A DNA stretch of 64,000 nucleotides from Thermococcus sp. M36 (GTDB taxonomy: Archaea; Methanobacteriota_B; Thermococci; Thermococcales; Thermococcaceae). How positions within the stretch are numbered: position 1 is the stretch's first letter; the number at the start of each line of letters is the position of its first letter. This document shows, in pieces, positions 42,853 through 51,875 of this stretch. The notes beneath the pieces were generated by a model. The model did not search any database, was not told where the DNA came from, and saw only the letters and a program-made list of their open reading frames with translations. The stretch lies in assembly GCF_012027355.1 (NCBI RefSeq), contig NZ_SNUH01000002.1, forward strand, positions 124,001 to 188,000, written 5' to 3'. A program made the position numbers and the translations under genes.

Positions 42853-44112
42853 TCAAACCTCAGTCCCGATGTAAATCCCGTGCCTCGTCCGGACAATCTT
42901 AACCTTCACCCTGTCGCCGACTTCCGCATCGGTGTTTATGACCTCTATGAGCCTGTTCCTTGCCTTAGCCAACATCTCTCCCTGAATCCTGCCGGGGAGA
43001 ACAATTTCCGCCCTGACAATTTCTCCAGGACGAAACGCTAGGGGGATGAACTCCTGTTTTTCCATTCCGAAGTGCTTCGGCTTCAGGACGAGGGGCTTCA
43101 TCCCAGTCTTCTCCTCAAGTTTTCTGAGCCAGGCGTAGAACTCCTTGAACGGGACGAGCTTGGCGATGGTGGGGTTCCTCCCGAACTTGTAGGGTATATA
43201 GTTCTGGAAGCCCAGGGCCGGCCAGCGCCTCCCTGCCCCGATTTTTCGGGCGAACTCGATAAAAGCTTCGGCCTCGTCGTCGTTTATCCCAAATATTATG
43301 ACCGGAGCGATGAGCACGTCGATTCCAGCGTTTACCAGTGCCTCCGCCATATCGAGGACGTGCTCCAGGTCGTAGTCCTTCCTGCCCATGAGCATCCTCG
43401 CCTTGTCCGGGTCGAGGGAATGGAGCGATAGGTTCACCCTATCCAAGCCAGCCTCAGCTAGTTCTTCGATGAGTTTGTCGTTCAGTAGCGTGCCGTTGCT
43501 CTGCATGGAGATTACAGAGACGTTCGGGTGCTCGCGGAGGGCCTGCACCAGTTCGACGCGGAAGGGATAGATCAGCGGTTCTCCCTGGCCGTCGAGGTGG
43601 GCCTCCAAACCCCTCCCCTTTATGCGCGCGACATCATTGAACCACTTCATCAGGTAGTCGATGTCAACAACGTAGTCGAGCTTCCTTGTCCTTGAGTAGG
43701 GCCCCTCATCGACGGAGCAGAAGACGCAACTCAGGTTGCAGCCGCTTACGCCCCTCACCTGGATGAGGTTTGTCCCCCGGTCAATTAAACCAAAGGCGTT
43801 GTATCCAAGGAGGGGAACATCCATACCCTCGTGGATATAGAGAACCTTCCTGCCGGTGTAGCGGTTTTTGAGAAGGGCACCAAGGTTGTTCTGGATATAG
43901 ATGGCTATGTATTTCTCCATGTCAGGATAGTCCGTATCAATTACAAGGGTGCCATTTTTGACGGCAATATTCGTCTCAACACGGTACTTCTTTTTAATTA
44001 CCCTTATAAGGTCGTCTTTTCTGAAGTCTGCGTAGAGTGTCTCGCGCCAGATGAGCCTGATGACGTCCCCGATCTCCTGAAAGGCGACGTGGGGAAGACG
44101 AACCTCGATCAT
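42853..44112 (-). CDS. Radical SAM protein with C-terminal TRAM-like domain
   Basis: A 419-residue iron-sulfur enzyme. The radical SAM cluster motif CNLSCVFC (C-x3-C-x2-C) is near residue 126, followed by the GEPLIYP glycine motif and TIM-barrel strands (VSVISMQSNGTLL, RVNLSLHSLDP). The last ~60 residues (GEIVRAEIVLPGRIQGEMLAKARN...) look like a small beta-barrel RNA-binding domain similar to TRAM. RNA modification is therefore possible. ATG 44112 is chosen; the longer frame to 44181 includes the TTTTTTAAG promoter (44132-44140), so the mRNA is probably leaderless. Confidence 0.85.
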   Translation of the reverse strand: MIEVRLPHVAFQEIGDVIRLIWRETLYADFRKDDLIRVIKKKYRVETNIAVKNGTLVIDTDYPDMEKYIAIYIQNNLGALLKNRYTGRKVLYIHEGMDVPLLGYNAFGLIDRGTNLIQVRGVSGCNLSCVFCSVDEGPYSRTRKLDYVVDIDYLMKWFNDVARIKGRGLEAHLDGQGEPLIYPFRVELVQALREHPNVSVISMQSNGTLLNDKLIEELAEAGLDRVNLSLHSLDPDKARMLMGRKDYDLEHVLDMAEALVNAGIDVLIAPVIIFGINDDEAEAFIEFARKIGAGRRWPALGFQNYIPYKFGRNPTIAKLVPFKEFYAWLRKLEEKTGMKPLVLKPKHFGMEKQEFIPLAFRPGEIVRAEIVLPGRIQGEMLAKARNRLIEVINTDAEVGDRVKVKIVRTRHGIYIGTEV

Positions 44113-44301
44113 GTTTGGTGGTTCCAGGGCACGGCTTAAAAAACCGCCGATGGATAAAAAATCCGAACCCTGATGTCCCAAAAAGAAGTCTCATGGGCAA
44201 AGATTTTTAAGGAAACGCCTTTTGCGGGCATGTGGACATGGAAACATTTTAATATTATTGAATTAAAGAGTCTAGTGATGGACTATCATGGGTGAGTGGA
44301 C

Positions 44302-44802
44302 ATGTGGGGGAAGATAGAGCATTATTTTGATGAATATCCTGTCAGGAAGCAGATAGCCAAGACTCTCCTCAAGTACGGTCTGAGGGTCTCGGACGACATG
44401 AAGATCAAGGCCGGCGACATTGAAGTCCCATACACTAAGATCGCCAAGGCTCTCGATGTCGACAGGAGGGTCGTCAAAGAAACCGTAGGGATGATACTCA
44501 AAATACCCGAGCTCAAAGAAGTGTACACCAACCTCGAGCCGACGGTTCACATGAAGTACGTAGGCAGACACGTCGGCTATGGGGTCATAGAGATAGAGCC
44601 TGAGCCGAGGGCGATAGGGATACTCGCCAAAATTGCCCAGAAGATCGCGGAGAGGGACATCAACATCGTTCAGGTTGTTGCGGAAGACCCGGAGCTATAC
44701 CCCGAGGCTACCCTCACGATAATCACCGAGAAGCCGATTCCGGGCGACCTCATCAACGAGCTCTCAAAGCTTGAGGGAGTCAAGAGGATCTCGATTTATT
44801 GA
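44302..44802 (+). CDS. HTH-ACT domain regulator
   Basis: A 166-residue protein. The N-terminal half has a winged-helix-like region (IAKTLLKYGLRVSDDMKIKAGDIEVPYTKIAKALDVDRRVVKETV). The C-terminal ~80 residues are an ACT domain (GVIEIEPEPRAIGILAKIAQKIAERDINIVQVVAEDPE). ACT domains bind amino acids; archaeal proteins of this design (COG2061-like) are thought to act as amino-acid-responsive regulators. GGTGAG lies five bases before ATG 44302. It ends 271 bases before the mbx operon. Confidence 0.82.
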   Translation: MWGKIEHYFDEYPVRKQIAKTLLKYGLRVSDDMKIKAGDIEVPYTKIAKALDVDRRVVKETVGMILKIPELKEVYTNLEPTVHMKYVGRHVGYGVIEIEPEPRAIGILAKIAQKIAERDINIVQVVAEDPELYPEATLTIITEKPIPGDLINELSKLEGVKRISIY

Positions 44803-44827
44803 GTGTCTTCCCACCCTTTTCTTCCCA

Positions 44828-44845
44828 ATTGAACTTACATTCAAT
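44828..44845 (+). terminator. Hairpin ATTGAA/TTCAAT after the ACT regulator gene
   Basis: A perfect 6-bp inverted repeat with a six-base loop, followed by TTTTAC, 25 bases after the stop. It could help end the upstream transcript. A second stem GGCTC-TTTT-GAGCC lies at 44883-44896. Confidence 0.35.
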
Positions 44846-44952
44846 TTTACAAACATCAAGTAACAAAATTTGGGAGTTCTCCGGCTCTTTTGAGCCATGC
44901 GCCATGAAGAACCCTTCCTGCCATCAAAGGACAATTCTGGACGCCTCATTTT

Positions 44953-44969
44953 AACCAAAAGTTTTAAAC
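44953..44969 (-). promoter_or_regulatory. Exact SurR site upstream of the mbx TATA box
   Basis: On the minus strand this reads GTTn3AACn5GTT at every fixed position (plus strand AACcaaaaGTTttaAAC). It lies about 20 bases upstream of the TATA box. On the plus strand the same core extends to GTTttaAACctttgTTC, a near-match, so SurR could bind here in either direction. Confidence 0.8.
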
Positions 44970-44989
44970 CTTTGTTCTTCGTAGGTAAC

Positions 44990-44998
44990 GTTTATAAG
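44990..44998 (+). promoter_or_regulatory. TATA box of the mbx operon
   Basis: GTTTATAAG lies between two SurR-type sequences; the transcript would start near 45018 and have a leader of about 55 bases before ATG 45074. Confidence 0.75.
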
Positions 44999-45003
44999 CA
45001 ATT

Positions 45004-45020
45004 GTTTTGAACCAAAGATT
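45004..45020 (+). promoter_or_regulatory. Near-consensus SurR site over the mbx transcription start
   Basis: GTTttgAACcaaagATT matches GTTn3AAC exactly and the third element at two of three bases. It starts six bases after the TATA box and covers the predicted start site, where bound SurR would block transcription. MBX genes in Pyrococcus are known to be derepressed by sulfur through SurR. Confidence 0.7.
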
Positions 45021-45073
45021 AGCTTCGCTTAACTCTGTTCGGACATGTCCACCAACCGCTGGAGGTTGATGAT

Positions 45074-45604
45074 ATGGAAGAAGCAAGCAAAATAAGCAGG
45101 TACCTGTACACGGTAATCGTGCTGTTCTTGATATGGCTGTTTCTAACGGCCAGTCTGGACCCCCAGGAGCTTGGATTCGGGCTGCTGCTGTCGCTCATCG
45201 CCGCAGCGTTTACCTACGAGATATTCACCACGGGCGGCTTAGCGAACCTCCACCCGAAGAAGGTCGCCTACGCAATAGCGTACATCCCCTACTTCCTCTG
45301 GGCCATGATCATGGCTAACCTTGACGTTGCCTACAGGGTCCTCCACCCCAAGAGGCCCATAAGGCCCGGAATCGTCAAGTGCCGGACCGTTCTCAACAGT
45401 GACGTTGGCAAGCTTGCCCTTGCAAACTCGATAACACTTACGCCCGGAACAATAACCCTCGACGTTGACGGCGAGAACTACTTCATCCACTGGATATGGG
45501 TTCCCGACGAGGCCATGACTGAGAAAGAAGATGAACACGTCAAGGCCGCCTCCGCCAACATAACCGCTCCTTTTGAAAAGTTCCTGAAGGTGATCTTCGG
45601 ATGA
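45074..45604 (+). CDS. mbxA: MBX subunit A (MrpE-like)
   Basis: A 176-residue membrane protein, the MrpE/MnhE-type subunit of the antiporter-like module. Two helices at the N-terminus (VIVLFLIWLFLTASLDPQELGFGLLLSLIAA and AYIPYFLWAMIMANLDVAYRVL), then the typical MrpE tail P.RPIRPGIVKCRTVL, ANSITLTPGTITLDVDG and YFIHWIWV. It heads a 13-gene operon whose order matches mbxABCDFGHH'MJKLN. The complex reduces sulfane sulfur with ferredoxin and pumps sodium. The ATGA overlap with mbxB shows coupling. Confidence 0.93.
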   Translation: MEEASKISRYLYTVIVLFLIWLFLTASLDPQELGFGLLLSLIAAAFTYEIFTTGGLANLHPKKVAYAIAYIPYFLWAMIMANLDVAYRVLHPKRPIRPGIVKCRTVLNSDVGKLALANSITLTPGTITLDVDGENYFIHWIWVPDEAMTEKEDEHVKAASANITAPFEKFLKVIFG

Positions 45605-45855
45605 TAGGGATAAACGTCTACCTCGCCCTGATAGCGATAGCAACGCTCCTCAGCATGTACAGGGTCTTCAGAGGGCCGACCACCGTGGATAGGCTGGTCG
45701 CAGTCGACATCATGACAACAATAACAACGGGCCTGATGGTGCTCTTTGCGCTCTACTACCAGAGGATGATATTCCTGGACGTCGCCCTGGTTTACGCCAT
45801 ACTGGCCTTCGGTGGGGTCATCGCCTTCGCGAGGTACATGGAGGGAGGCCTATGA
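45601..45855 (+). CDS. mbxB: MBX subunit B (MrpF-like)
   Basis: An 84-residue membrane protein with three helices and the MrpF pattern YRVFRGPTTVDRLVAVDIMTT, LYYQRMIFLDVALVYAILAFGGVIAFARYME. It overlaps mbxA and mbxC by four bases each. Confidence 0.93.
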   Translation: MIGINVYLALIAIATLLSMYRVFRGPTTVDRLVAVDIMTTITTGLMVLFALYYQRMIFLDVALVYAILAFGGVIAFARYMEGGL

Positions 45856-46256
45856 GCGCGCTCACTGCAATTGGGGAAGTCCTAGTACTGCTGGGAACGT
45901 TCTTCTATATCCTGTCCGCCCTTGGCCTCATCAGGATGCCGGACGTTTACAACAGGATGCAGACAGCCACCAAGAGCGCCACCCTCGGTTCCCTCGGCGT
46001 CATAATAGGCGTCGGGATCTGGGCGCTCGGCACCGACTTCGGAAGCGCCGCCTGGCTCACCAAGACGATAGTCATCGCGGTCTTTCTCCTGCTGACCAAC
46101 CCGATAAGCGCCCACGCCCTCATCAGGGCAGCGTACAAGAGCGGCATCCCGCTCTGGGAAGGCAGCGTCGTTGACAAGTACCGCGAGCACATCGATGCCA
46201 AGACCACTGAGACCGAAACCCCTGAGGAAACCCCCGAGGAGGGTGGTGAGGAATGA
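45852..46256 (+). CDS. mbxC: MBX subunit C (MrpG-like)
   Basis: A 134-residue MrpG-type subunit: three helices with GTFFYILSALGLIRMPDVYNRMQTATKSATLGS and LLLTNPISAHALIRAAYKSGIPLW, followed by a charged Glu/Thr-rich C-terminal tail. It belongs to the sodium-translocating module. ATGA overlaps link it to its neighbours. Confidence 0.93.
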   Translation: MSALTAIGEVLVLLGTFFYILSALGLIRMPDVYNRMQTATKSATLGSLGVIIGVGIWALGTDFGSAAWLTKTIVIAVFLLLTNPISAHALIRAAYKSGIPLWEGSVVDKYREHIDAKTTETETPEETPEEGGEE

Positions 46257-46537
46257 ACGGAATAGCCCTTATCGAGTACCTCATAGTTGGCATAATGGTA
46301 ATTTCCGCAATACTCGCGGTCGAATGGAAGGACCTGCTCGCGGCCGCTGTTGGAATGGCGGCAGTCAGTCTGTTCGCCTCGCTGCTGTTCTTCATGCTCC
46401 AGGCCCCGGACGTTGCGATGACCGAGGCTGCGATAGGCGCGGCCCTCAGCGCGGCGATATTCATCTTCGCCATCAAGAGAACCCAGCGCTTTGAGACTGA
46501 GGAAGATGAGAAGCCCGGCTGGTGGGTGAGGTGGTGA
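46253..46537 (+). CDS. mbxD: MBX subunit D (DUF4040/MrpA C-terminal-like)
   Basis: A 94-residue membrane protein with three helices, ILAVEWKDLLAAAVGMAAVSLFASLLFFMLQAPDVAMTEAAIGAALSAAIFIFAIKRT. The APDVAMTEAAIGA segment is characteristic of the DUF4040 module, which in Mrp antiporters is fused to MrpA. Position and size match MbxD. Confidence 0.92.
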   Translation: MNGIALIEYLIVGIMVISAILAVEWKDLLAAAVGMAAVSLFASLLFFMLQAPDVAMTEAAIGAALSAAIFIFAIKRTQRFETEEDEKPGWWVRW

Positions 46538-46539
46538 AA

Positions 46540-47247
46540 ATGCTCAAGCGCGCGCTCGCGATAATCACGCTCCTGATAATCGGCTACTGGCTCGCCCAGG
46601 GCCTCGCTGGAGTGCCATTCGGCGAGGACAAGATGCTCGTCGGTCAGTACTACCTCGACAACGTTAAGGAGCAGACCGGTGCGGTCAACGCTGTAACAGC
46701 GGTCGTCGTCAACTACCGTGGCTTCGATACCCTCGGCGAAGTCACGGTTCTGTTCATAGCATCAACCGGCGTTGGGGCACTTCTCTGGAAGAGAAAGAAA
46801 GAGAGAACCGCAGAGACCCAGGGATCGATAGTCCTCACCACCGGAACGAGGCTTCTGGTTCCCTTCGTGATGCTCTTCGGTGCCTACATCTTCATCCACG
46901 GACACCTCACTCCGGGCGGAGGTTTCCCCGGCGGAGCCACAATAGCGACTGCCTTCCTGCTGCTGTACATGGCCTTCGTTCAGTATGAGATACCGCACAA
47001 GGCCTTCGAGAAGATCGAGGGAGCCGTCGGAATGGCCTACGTCCTGGTCGGTCTCATCGGCCTGGCCATAGGCGGCTACTTCCTCTTCGACTGGATATGG
47101 CAGACCTGGAGCTTCGGCACTGAGAACATCGGCAGGCTCATCAGCGGCGGATTCATACCGATAATCTACACCATAATCGGCCTCAAGGTCGGCACCGAGC
47201 TCAGCGGAATCATCGACAACATGGTCAAAGAGGAGGTGAACGAATGA
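46540..47247 (+). CDS. mbxF: MBX subunit F (MrpB-like, with N-terminal MbhE-like part)
   Basis: A 235-residue membrane protein. The first ~90 residues (NAVTAVVVNYRGFDTLGEVTVLFIASTGVGALL) resemble MbhE; the rest is MrpB-like (LVPFVMLFGAYIFIHGHLTPGGGFPGGATIATAFLLLYMAF). In MBH these are two genes; here one. ATG 46540 is chosen because GAGGTGG lies close upstream; the start at 46522 overlaps mbxD. Confidence 0.9.
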   Translation: MLKRALAIITLLIIGYWLAQGLAGVPFGEDKMLVGQYYLDNVKEQTGAVNAVTAVVVNYRGFDTLGEVTVLFIASTGVGALLWKRKKERTAETQGSIVLTTGTRLLVPFVMLFGAYIFIHGHLTPGGGFPGGATIATAFLLLYMAFVQYEIPHKAFEKIEGAVGMAYVLVGLIGLAIGGYFLFDWIWQTWSFGTENIGRLISGGFIPIIYTIIGLKVGTELSGIIDNMVKEEVNE

Positions 47248-47588
47248 TCAGCGTCTACTACTTCGGTTCCATCTCCCTGATACTCATCGGGCTCTACGCG
47301 GTGCTCGTCAAGAGGAACGTGCTCAAGATGCTCATCGGGATCAGCATAATGGAGACCGGTGTGAACCTTCTCCTCATCAGCATAGGATACGTCTCCGGAA
47401 AGAGCGCCCCGATACTGAGTGAGGGGATAGGCCCGAGCCAGGCCGTCGATCCGATTCCGCAGGCGCTGGTTCTTACGGCGATAGTCATAGGAGTCGCAAC
47501 CACAGCCATGGCCCTTAGTGTTGCCGTGATCCTGTACGAGAAGTACGGAACCCTTAACGTTGAGGAAATAAGGAGGTTGAGAGGATGA
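47244..47588 (+). CDS. mbxG: MBX subunit G (MrpC/NuoK-like)
   Basis: A 114-residue membrane protein with three helices; the NuoK-like core reads LIGLYAVLVKRNVLKMLIGISIMETGVNLLLISIGYVSG and DPIPQALVLTAIVIGVATTAMALSVAVILYEKYGTL. Conserved Glu residues within the helices fit ion movement. It overlaps both neighbours by four bases. Confidence 0.93.
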   Translation: MISVYYFGSISLILIGLYAVLVKRNVLKMLIGISIMETGVNLLLISIGYVSGKSAPILSEGIGPSQAVDPIPQALVLTAIVIGVATTAMALSVAVILYEKYGTLNVEEIRRLRG

Positions 47589-49072
47589 ACGGGCAGTACG
47601 CTTCACTCCTCATAGCGTTGCCGCTCATCAGCGCCTTCTTCGTACCCCTGATTAAGGGGCTCGGGAAGAAAGCCGTCAAGTACTACCTCGTCCTGGTAAC
47701 CGCACTCCAGACAGGAATAGCGGTCTGGACCTTCCAGCAGGTCTATGGCACCGGCCAGCCCATAATAGTCATGGCAGGCGCCTGGAGGCCGCCCGTCGGA
47801 ATCAACCTCTACATCGGCCACTTTGCGGCACTCTTTGTGCTGATAGTGGCGGTCGTCAGCTTCCTCATGGCAGTGTTCAGCGTCAGGGCAATTGAGGTCG
47901 AGCCGATAGACAAGTACGTCATGCTCTTCCTGCTCCTCATGCTCGGTGCGACGGGCATGATAGCGACTGGGGATATATTCAACCTCTTCGTCTTCATGGA
48001 GATAACGGCAATAAGCGCCTACGCACTCACAGCCTACAACAAGACCGGGGAGGCGGCTGAAGCCTCACTCAAGTACATAGTCCTCGGAGGAATCGGTTCA
48101 AGCTTCTTCCTCATCGGCGTCGCCCTCATCTACGGTGCGCTTGGAACCCTCAACATGGCCCAGATAGCCCAGCTCGCGAGTACCATCGACCCGACCGTCG
48201 CCCAGGTGGGGTTGGCGCTGATAATCTTCGGACTCGCCGTTGAGGCCGAGCTCTTCCCGCTCAACGCCTGGGCGCCCGATGCATACCAGGCAGCTCCTCA
48301 CCCGATAACGGCCATGTTCTCCGGCTTTGTCGTCAAGGCGGGCCTCTACGCCATGGCAAGGATACTCTACCTCATGCAGGCTTCCGCAGGCTGGAGCTCC
48401 ATCCTTGGACTGCTTATAACCCTCGGCACACTGACCGTCATAGTCGGTGAGCTTGCGGCCCTCAGACAGAGGGACGTGAAGAGGATGGTTGCCTACTCCA
48501 GCATTGCCCAGGTAGGATTCATCGCGGTGGGCTTTGCCCTCGGCACCCAGGCGGGCGTGAACGCGGCAGTGTTCCACATGGTCAACCACGCGGTGGTTAA
48601 GGTTCTGATGTTCCTTGCCATCGGGCACGTGGCAGTGGTTCTCGGAGGGTCCGAGCTGGAGAGGTTCAAAGGGCTTGGAAAAAGGATGCCACTCACGGCG
48701 TTTGCCATAACCATCGGGGCCATAAGCATCATCGGAATCCCTCTGTTCAACGTGTTCTGGAGCAAGATGCAGCTTGTAATGGCTTCGATGGCCGCAGGCA
48801 AGACTGGAGTCATAGCCCTCATACTGGCCGCCAGCGTCGTGGAGGCGGTCTATTACCTCAGACTGATACACACGATGTGGTTCGCGGGGGAGGGAGAAAA
48901 GGCCAGCGAGGGACTGGTCATCAGCCTGATGCTCCTTGTGCTCGTGGCCATCGTGGTGGTCATAGGCATCTACCCGGACTACGTATGGAGCCTTGCCCAG
49001 AGGGCGGGAAGCGACATCTTCAACGTGGCTGACTACATCAAGAACGTTCCACTTATGGGGGTGGGAGCATGA
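47585..49072 (+). CDS. mbxH: MBX subunit H (MrpD/NuoN-like antiporter subunit)
   Basis: A 495-residue protein with about 14 helices and the proton/sodium antiporter core: FNLFVFMEITAISAYALTAYNKT, the Lys/Glu-containing AEASLKYIVLGGIGSSFFLIG, EAELFPLNAWAPDAYQAAPHPITAMFSGFVVKAGLYAMAR and QRDVKRMVAYSSIAQVG. It is the first of two antiporter-like subunits, probably one ion channel of the complex. Confidence 0.94.
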   Translation: MNGQYASLLIALPLISAFFVPLIKGLGKKAVKYYLVLVTALQTGIAVWTFQQVYGTGQPIIVMAGAWRPPVGINLYIGHFAALFVLIVAVVSFLMAVFSVRAIEVEPIDKYVMLFLLLMLGATGMIATGDIFNLFVFMEITAISAYALTAYNKTGEAAEASLKYIVLGGIGSSFFLIGVALIYGALGTLNMAQIAQLASTIDPTVAQVGLALIIFGLAVEAELFPLNAWAPDAYQAAPHPITAMFSGFVVKAGLYAMARILYLMQASAGWSSILGLLITLGTLTVIVGELAALRQRDVKRMVAYSSIAQVGFIAVGFALGTQAGVNAAVFHMVNHAVVKVLMFLAIGHVAVVLGGSELERFKGLGKRMPLTAFAITIGAISIIGIPLFNVFWSKMQLVMASMAAGKTGVIALILAASVVEAVYYLRLIHTMWFAGEGEKASEGLVISLMLLVLVAIVVVIGIYPDYVWSLAQRAGSDIFNVADYIKNVPLMGVGA

Positions 49073-50931
49073 TCAACGAACTCCTCATTATAATCTTTGC
49101 ACCCCTGATAGCGGGAGTCATAGCCTGGGCACTTGACATCAAGGGGGTCAGGGAGATAATAGGTGTCATCGGTGCGGCAGTCCCGCTGGCATACCTGATA
49201 AAGCTCTACTCTGAGGTTGACGCAGGCAACACCATCCGGTATTCCACCAACTTCGGGGGGTTCACCTTTGATTTTGCGCTGACCCATCTCAGCTGGATCT
49301 TTGCCATGATAGCCGGAGTCGTCGGGCTCGCCGCAGTGCTGGGAATGGTCTCCACCTCCAGAAACAGCTACGAGTGGCTCTTCGCCCTCATGAGCCTCAG
49401 CGGTGTCTACGGCGTCTTCCTCGCCTACGACCTCATGGGCTTCTTCCTGTTCTGGGAGCTCATGACCTTCGGCTCGTTCATGATGGTGCTTAAGTACAAC
49501 AGAAGCGCGTCCCTTAAGTACTTCGTGCTCAGCATCATAGGTGCCTACGCCATGCTCCTCGCAATAGGCATGATATACGCGAAAGTTGGATCCTTCAGCT
49601 TCATAGAGGTCTACAAGGCCCTATCCCAGGACGCCGCAATGGGGGCAGTGGGTGCGGGCACCATATTCAGCAGGGGCGAGATGGCGGCCATATTTGGCCT
49701 CTTCCTGGTAGCGTTCGGCGTCAAGGCAGGAACCTTCCCGCTCCACGTCTGGGCGCCCGATGCATACAGCGAGACCAACCAGAGCTACACCGCGATGTTC
49801 AGCGGCGTCCTCAGCAAGACCGGGGTCTACGGCTTTATACTCATCTACATGCTCCTGGGATACAGACTCATCGTTGAGTTTGGAACCTTCAGGAGCGTTC
49901 CGAAGTTCGGCTACATCATAGCATTCCTGGGTGGACTTACAATAGTCATCGGCGGCATTCTCGCTGCACTCCAGGAGGACATCAGGAAGCTCTTTGCCTA
50001 CTCGAGTATCAGCCAGATAGGCTACATTCTCGTTGCCATCGGCGTCGGCAGCGCGCTCAGCATAGAAGCAGGGATCTACCATGCAATAAGCCACGCCCTC
50101 TTCAAGGGGCTGTTCTTCCTCATAGTTGCCACGATAGTCTACCGCACCGGCAAGACGGAGTTCAAGGACATGGGAGGACTGGCAGAGAAGATGCCCTTCA
50201 CCTTCGCCATGGCGTTCGTGGCGATACTGAGCCTCGCGGGAATACCCCCGATGGTCGGCTTCGCGAGCAAGTGGCTGATATTCGAGGCAGTAATAAGCCA
50301 GAACATGCCGATCCTGGGAGGCATGGTGTTCTTCGGAAGCGCCATAGGCTTCGTATACCTCATCAGGTTCACCTACGCTGTCTGGTTTGGCCAGAGGCCG
50401 ACGGACCTCGACGACGTTAAGGATGCTCCCCTACCGCTGGCGATAGGCATGGCCATACTGGCGCTCCTCAATGTGGTCTTCGGCATAGCGCCCGGTATTG
50501 TAGCCCAGGAGCTCAACAAGGTGTTTGGAAGCGACGTCATAGGGGGAACCATCTGGGAGCTTAACATCGGGGTCGGCAAGTACAGCGGCCTTCTGATAAC
50601 CATATGGCTTGTCATTGGCATGCTCGTGGCGGCGATAATATACTTCCTCGGGGCCAGGGTCAGGAGGGTCCCGGTCACCGACACGTACCAGTCAGGCAAC
50701 CCAGTAACCATGGACTACAACCTCACCATAAGGAGGAACTTCTTCCTCCCGCTCAAGGAGGCCCTGTCATTCTGGCTCAGGATAAGCTTCGACAAGCTCT
50801 ACAGGGACATCGCCAAGACCACGGAAGATTTTGCTGACACCCTTAGGAACTACGTCTACAACGGCAATGTCCAGAGCTACGCCTGGTATCTCGCAATAGT
50901 GCTCCTGATACTCGCAATATGGGGGGTGTGA
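49069..50931 (+). CDS. mbxH': MBX subunit H' (second antiporter-like subunit)
   Basis: A 620-residue polytopic protein, a diverged copy of MbxH with a C-terminal extension. Shared core: FFLFWELMTFGSFMMVLKYNRSASLKYFVLSIIGAYAMLLA, TFPLHVWAPDAYSETNQSYTAMFSGVLSKTGVYGF and QEDIRKLFAYSSISQIGYI. The last ~150 residues include a loop facing the cytoplasm and a final helix (YLAIVLLILAIW). Two antiporter subunits distinguish MBX from MBH, which has one. Confidence 0.93.
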   Translation: MINELLIIIFAPLIAGVIAWALDIKGVREIIGVIGAAVPLAYLIKLYSEVDAGNTIRYSTNFGGFTFDFALTHLSWIFAMIAGVVGLAAVLGMVSTSRNSYEWLFALMSLSGVYGVFLAYDLMGFFLFWELMTFGSFMMVLKYNRSASLKYFVLSIIGAYAMLLAIGMIYAKVGSFSFIEVYKALSQDAAMGAVGAGTIFSRGEMAAIFGLFLVAFGVKAGTFPLHVWAPDAYSETNQSYTAMFSGVLSKTGVYGFILIYMLLGYRLIVEFGTFRSVPKFGYIIAFLGGLTIVIGGILAALQEDIRKLFAYSSISQIGYILVAIGVGSALSIEAGIYHAISHALFKGLFFLIVATIVYRTGKTEFKDMGGLAEKMPFTFAMAFVAILSLAGIPPMVGFASKWLIFEAVISQNMPILGGMVFFGSAIGFVYLIRFTYAVWFGQRPTDLDDVKDAPLPLAIGMAILALLNVVFGIAPGIVAQELNKVFGSDVIGGTIWELNIGVGKYSGLLITIWLVIGMLVAAIIYFLGARVRRVPVTDTYQSGNPVTMDYNLTIRRNFFLPLKEALSFWLRISFDKLYRDIAKTTEDFADTLRNYVYNGNVQSYAWYLAIVLLILAIWGV

Positions 50932-50934
50932 AAG

Positions 50935-51864
50935 ATGCTTGAGGTGGCCCTGAAGGCTCTCTTCCTCTTAGTTTATGCAACCCTTGTCGGTTTCCTGTTC
51001 ATGGGAATAATCAGGAAGGTCAGCGCGAGGATACACAGGAGGGTCGGTCCGCCGCTCTACCAGCCGATACTCGATACCATAAAGCTCCTCTCAAAGAAGA
51101 GCAACATAACCCACGGCCTCATCTACGACTTCGGCATCGTCTACGCCCTTGGAGCAACGATACTGGCGCTGTTCTTCATACCGATAGGCAGCGTCAGCAT
51201 ACTCAGGGCGTACGGTGACCTCATCCTCATCACCTTCCTGCTTGAGATACCGATGCTGGGAATAATGTTCGCCGCAATGAGCTCGGGCAACCCCTGGGCT
51301 GGCCTCGGTGCCCAGCGTGCACTGCTCACGCTGCTCGCCATACAGGTTCCGCTCGGCTTTGCCATAATAGCACTGGCCGAGTTCTACGGAACCTTCAGCA
51401 CGTACCAGATAGTCATGGCCCAGCAGGTCAGCGGGTGGAGCATAACCCACGTATCGCTCCTCCTCGCGGCGATAGCCTACGACATAGTGCTCCAGGCGAT
51501 GTTCGGAAAGGAGCCCTTCGACATCATGATCGCGCCGGGTGAGATATCCCTCGGCCCCATGGTCGAGTTCGGCGGCAAGCACATGGGAATCCTTCAGATA
51601 CAGCATGCCATAGCCCTCTTCGCTGAAACATTGTTCTTCAGCAACATCTTCCTCGGCGGTGCGGTGGTTACCGCCTTCGCCAGCCCGGTGCTCAACACCA
51701 TAGCAAGCCTCGCAATACTGCTGGTCAAACAGATAGCGGTGCTCATGATTGCAATATTCATCGGCAACATCTTCCCGAGGTTCACCATAGACCAGGCGGC
51801 CAAGTTCTACTGGAAGTGGCCGACCATCATAGCGGCCCTCGGTGCCGTGTTAGCGAGTCTGTGA
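50935..51864 (+). CDS. mbxM: MBX subunit M (NuoH-like)
   Basis: A 309-residue membrane protein of the NuoH/complex I ND1 type: about eight helices, ISARIHRRVGPPLYQPILDTIKLLSKKS near the start, ARG-like Glu-rich loop AMFGKEPFDIMIAPGEISLGPMVEFGGKHMGIL and a C-terminal PRFTIDQAAKFYWKWP. It links the peripheral arm to the membrane arm. The gene order M-J-K-L-N is the MBX arrangement. Confidence 0.94.
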   Translation: MLEVALKALFLLVYATLVGFLFMGIIRKVSARIHRRVGPPLYQPILDTIKLLSKKSNITHGLIYDFGIVYALGATILALFFIPIGSVSILRAYGDLILITFLLEIPMLGIMFAAMSSGNPWAGLGAQRALLTLLAIQVPLGFAIIALAEFYGTFSTYQIVMAQQVSGWSITHVSLLLAAIAYDIVLQAMFGKEPFDIMIAPGEISLGPMVEFGGKHMGILQIQHAIALFAETLFFSNIFLGGAVVTAFASPVLNTIASLAILLVKQIAVLMIAIFIGNIFPRFTIDQAAKFYWKWPTIIAALGAVLASL

Positions 51865-51875
51865 GGTGGTGAGAA

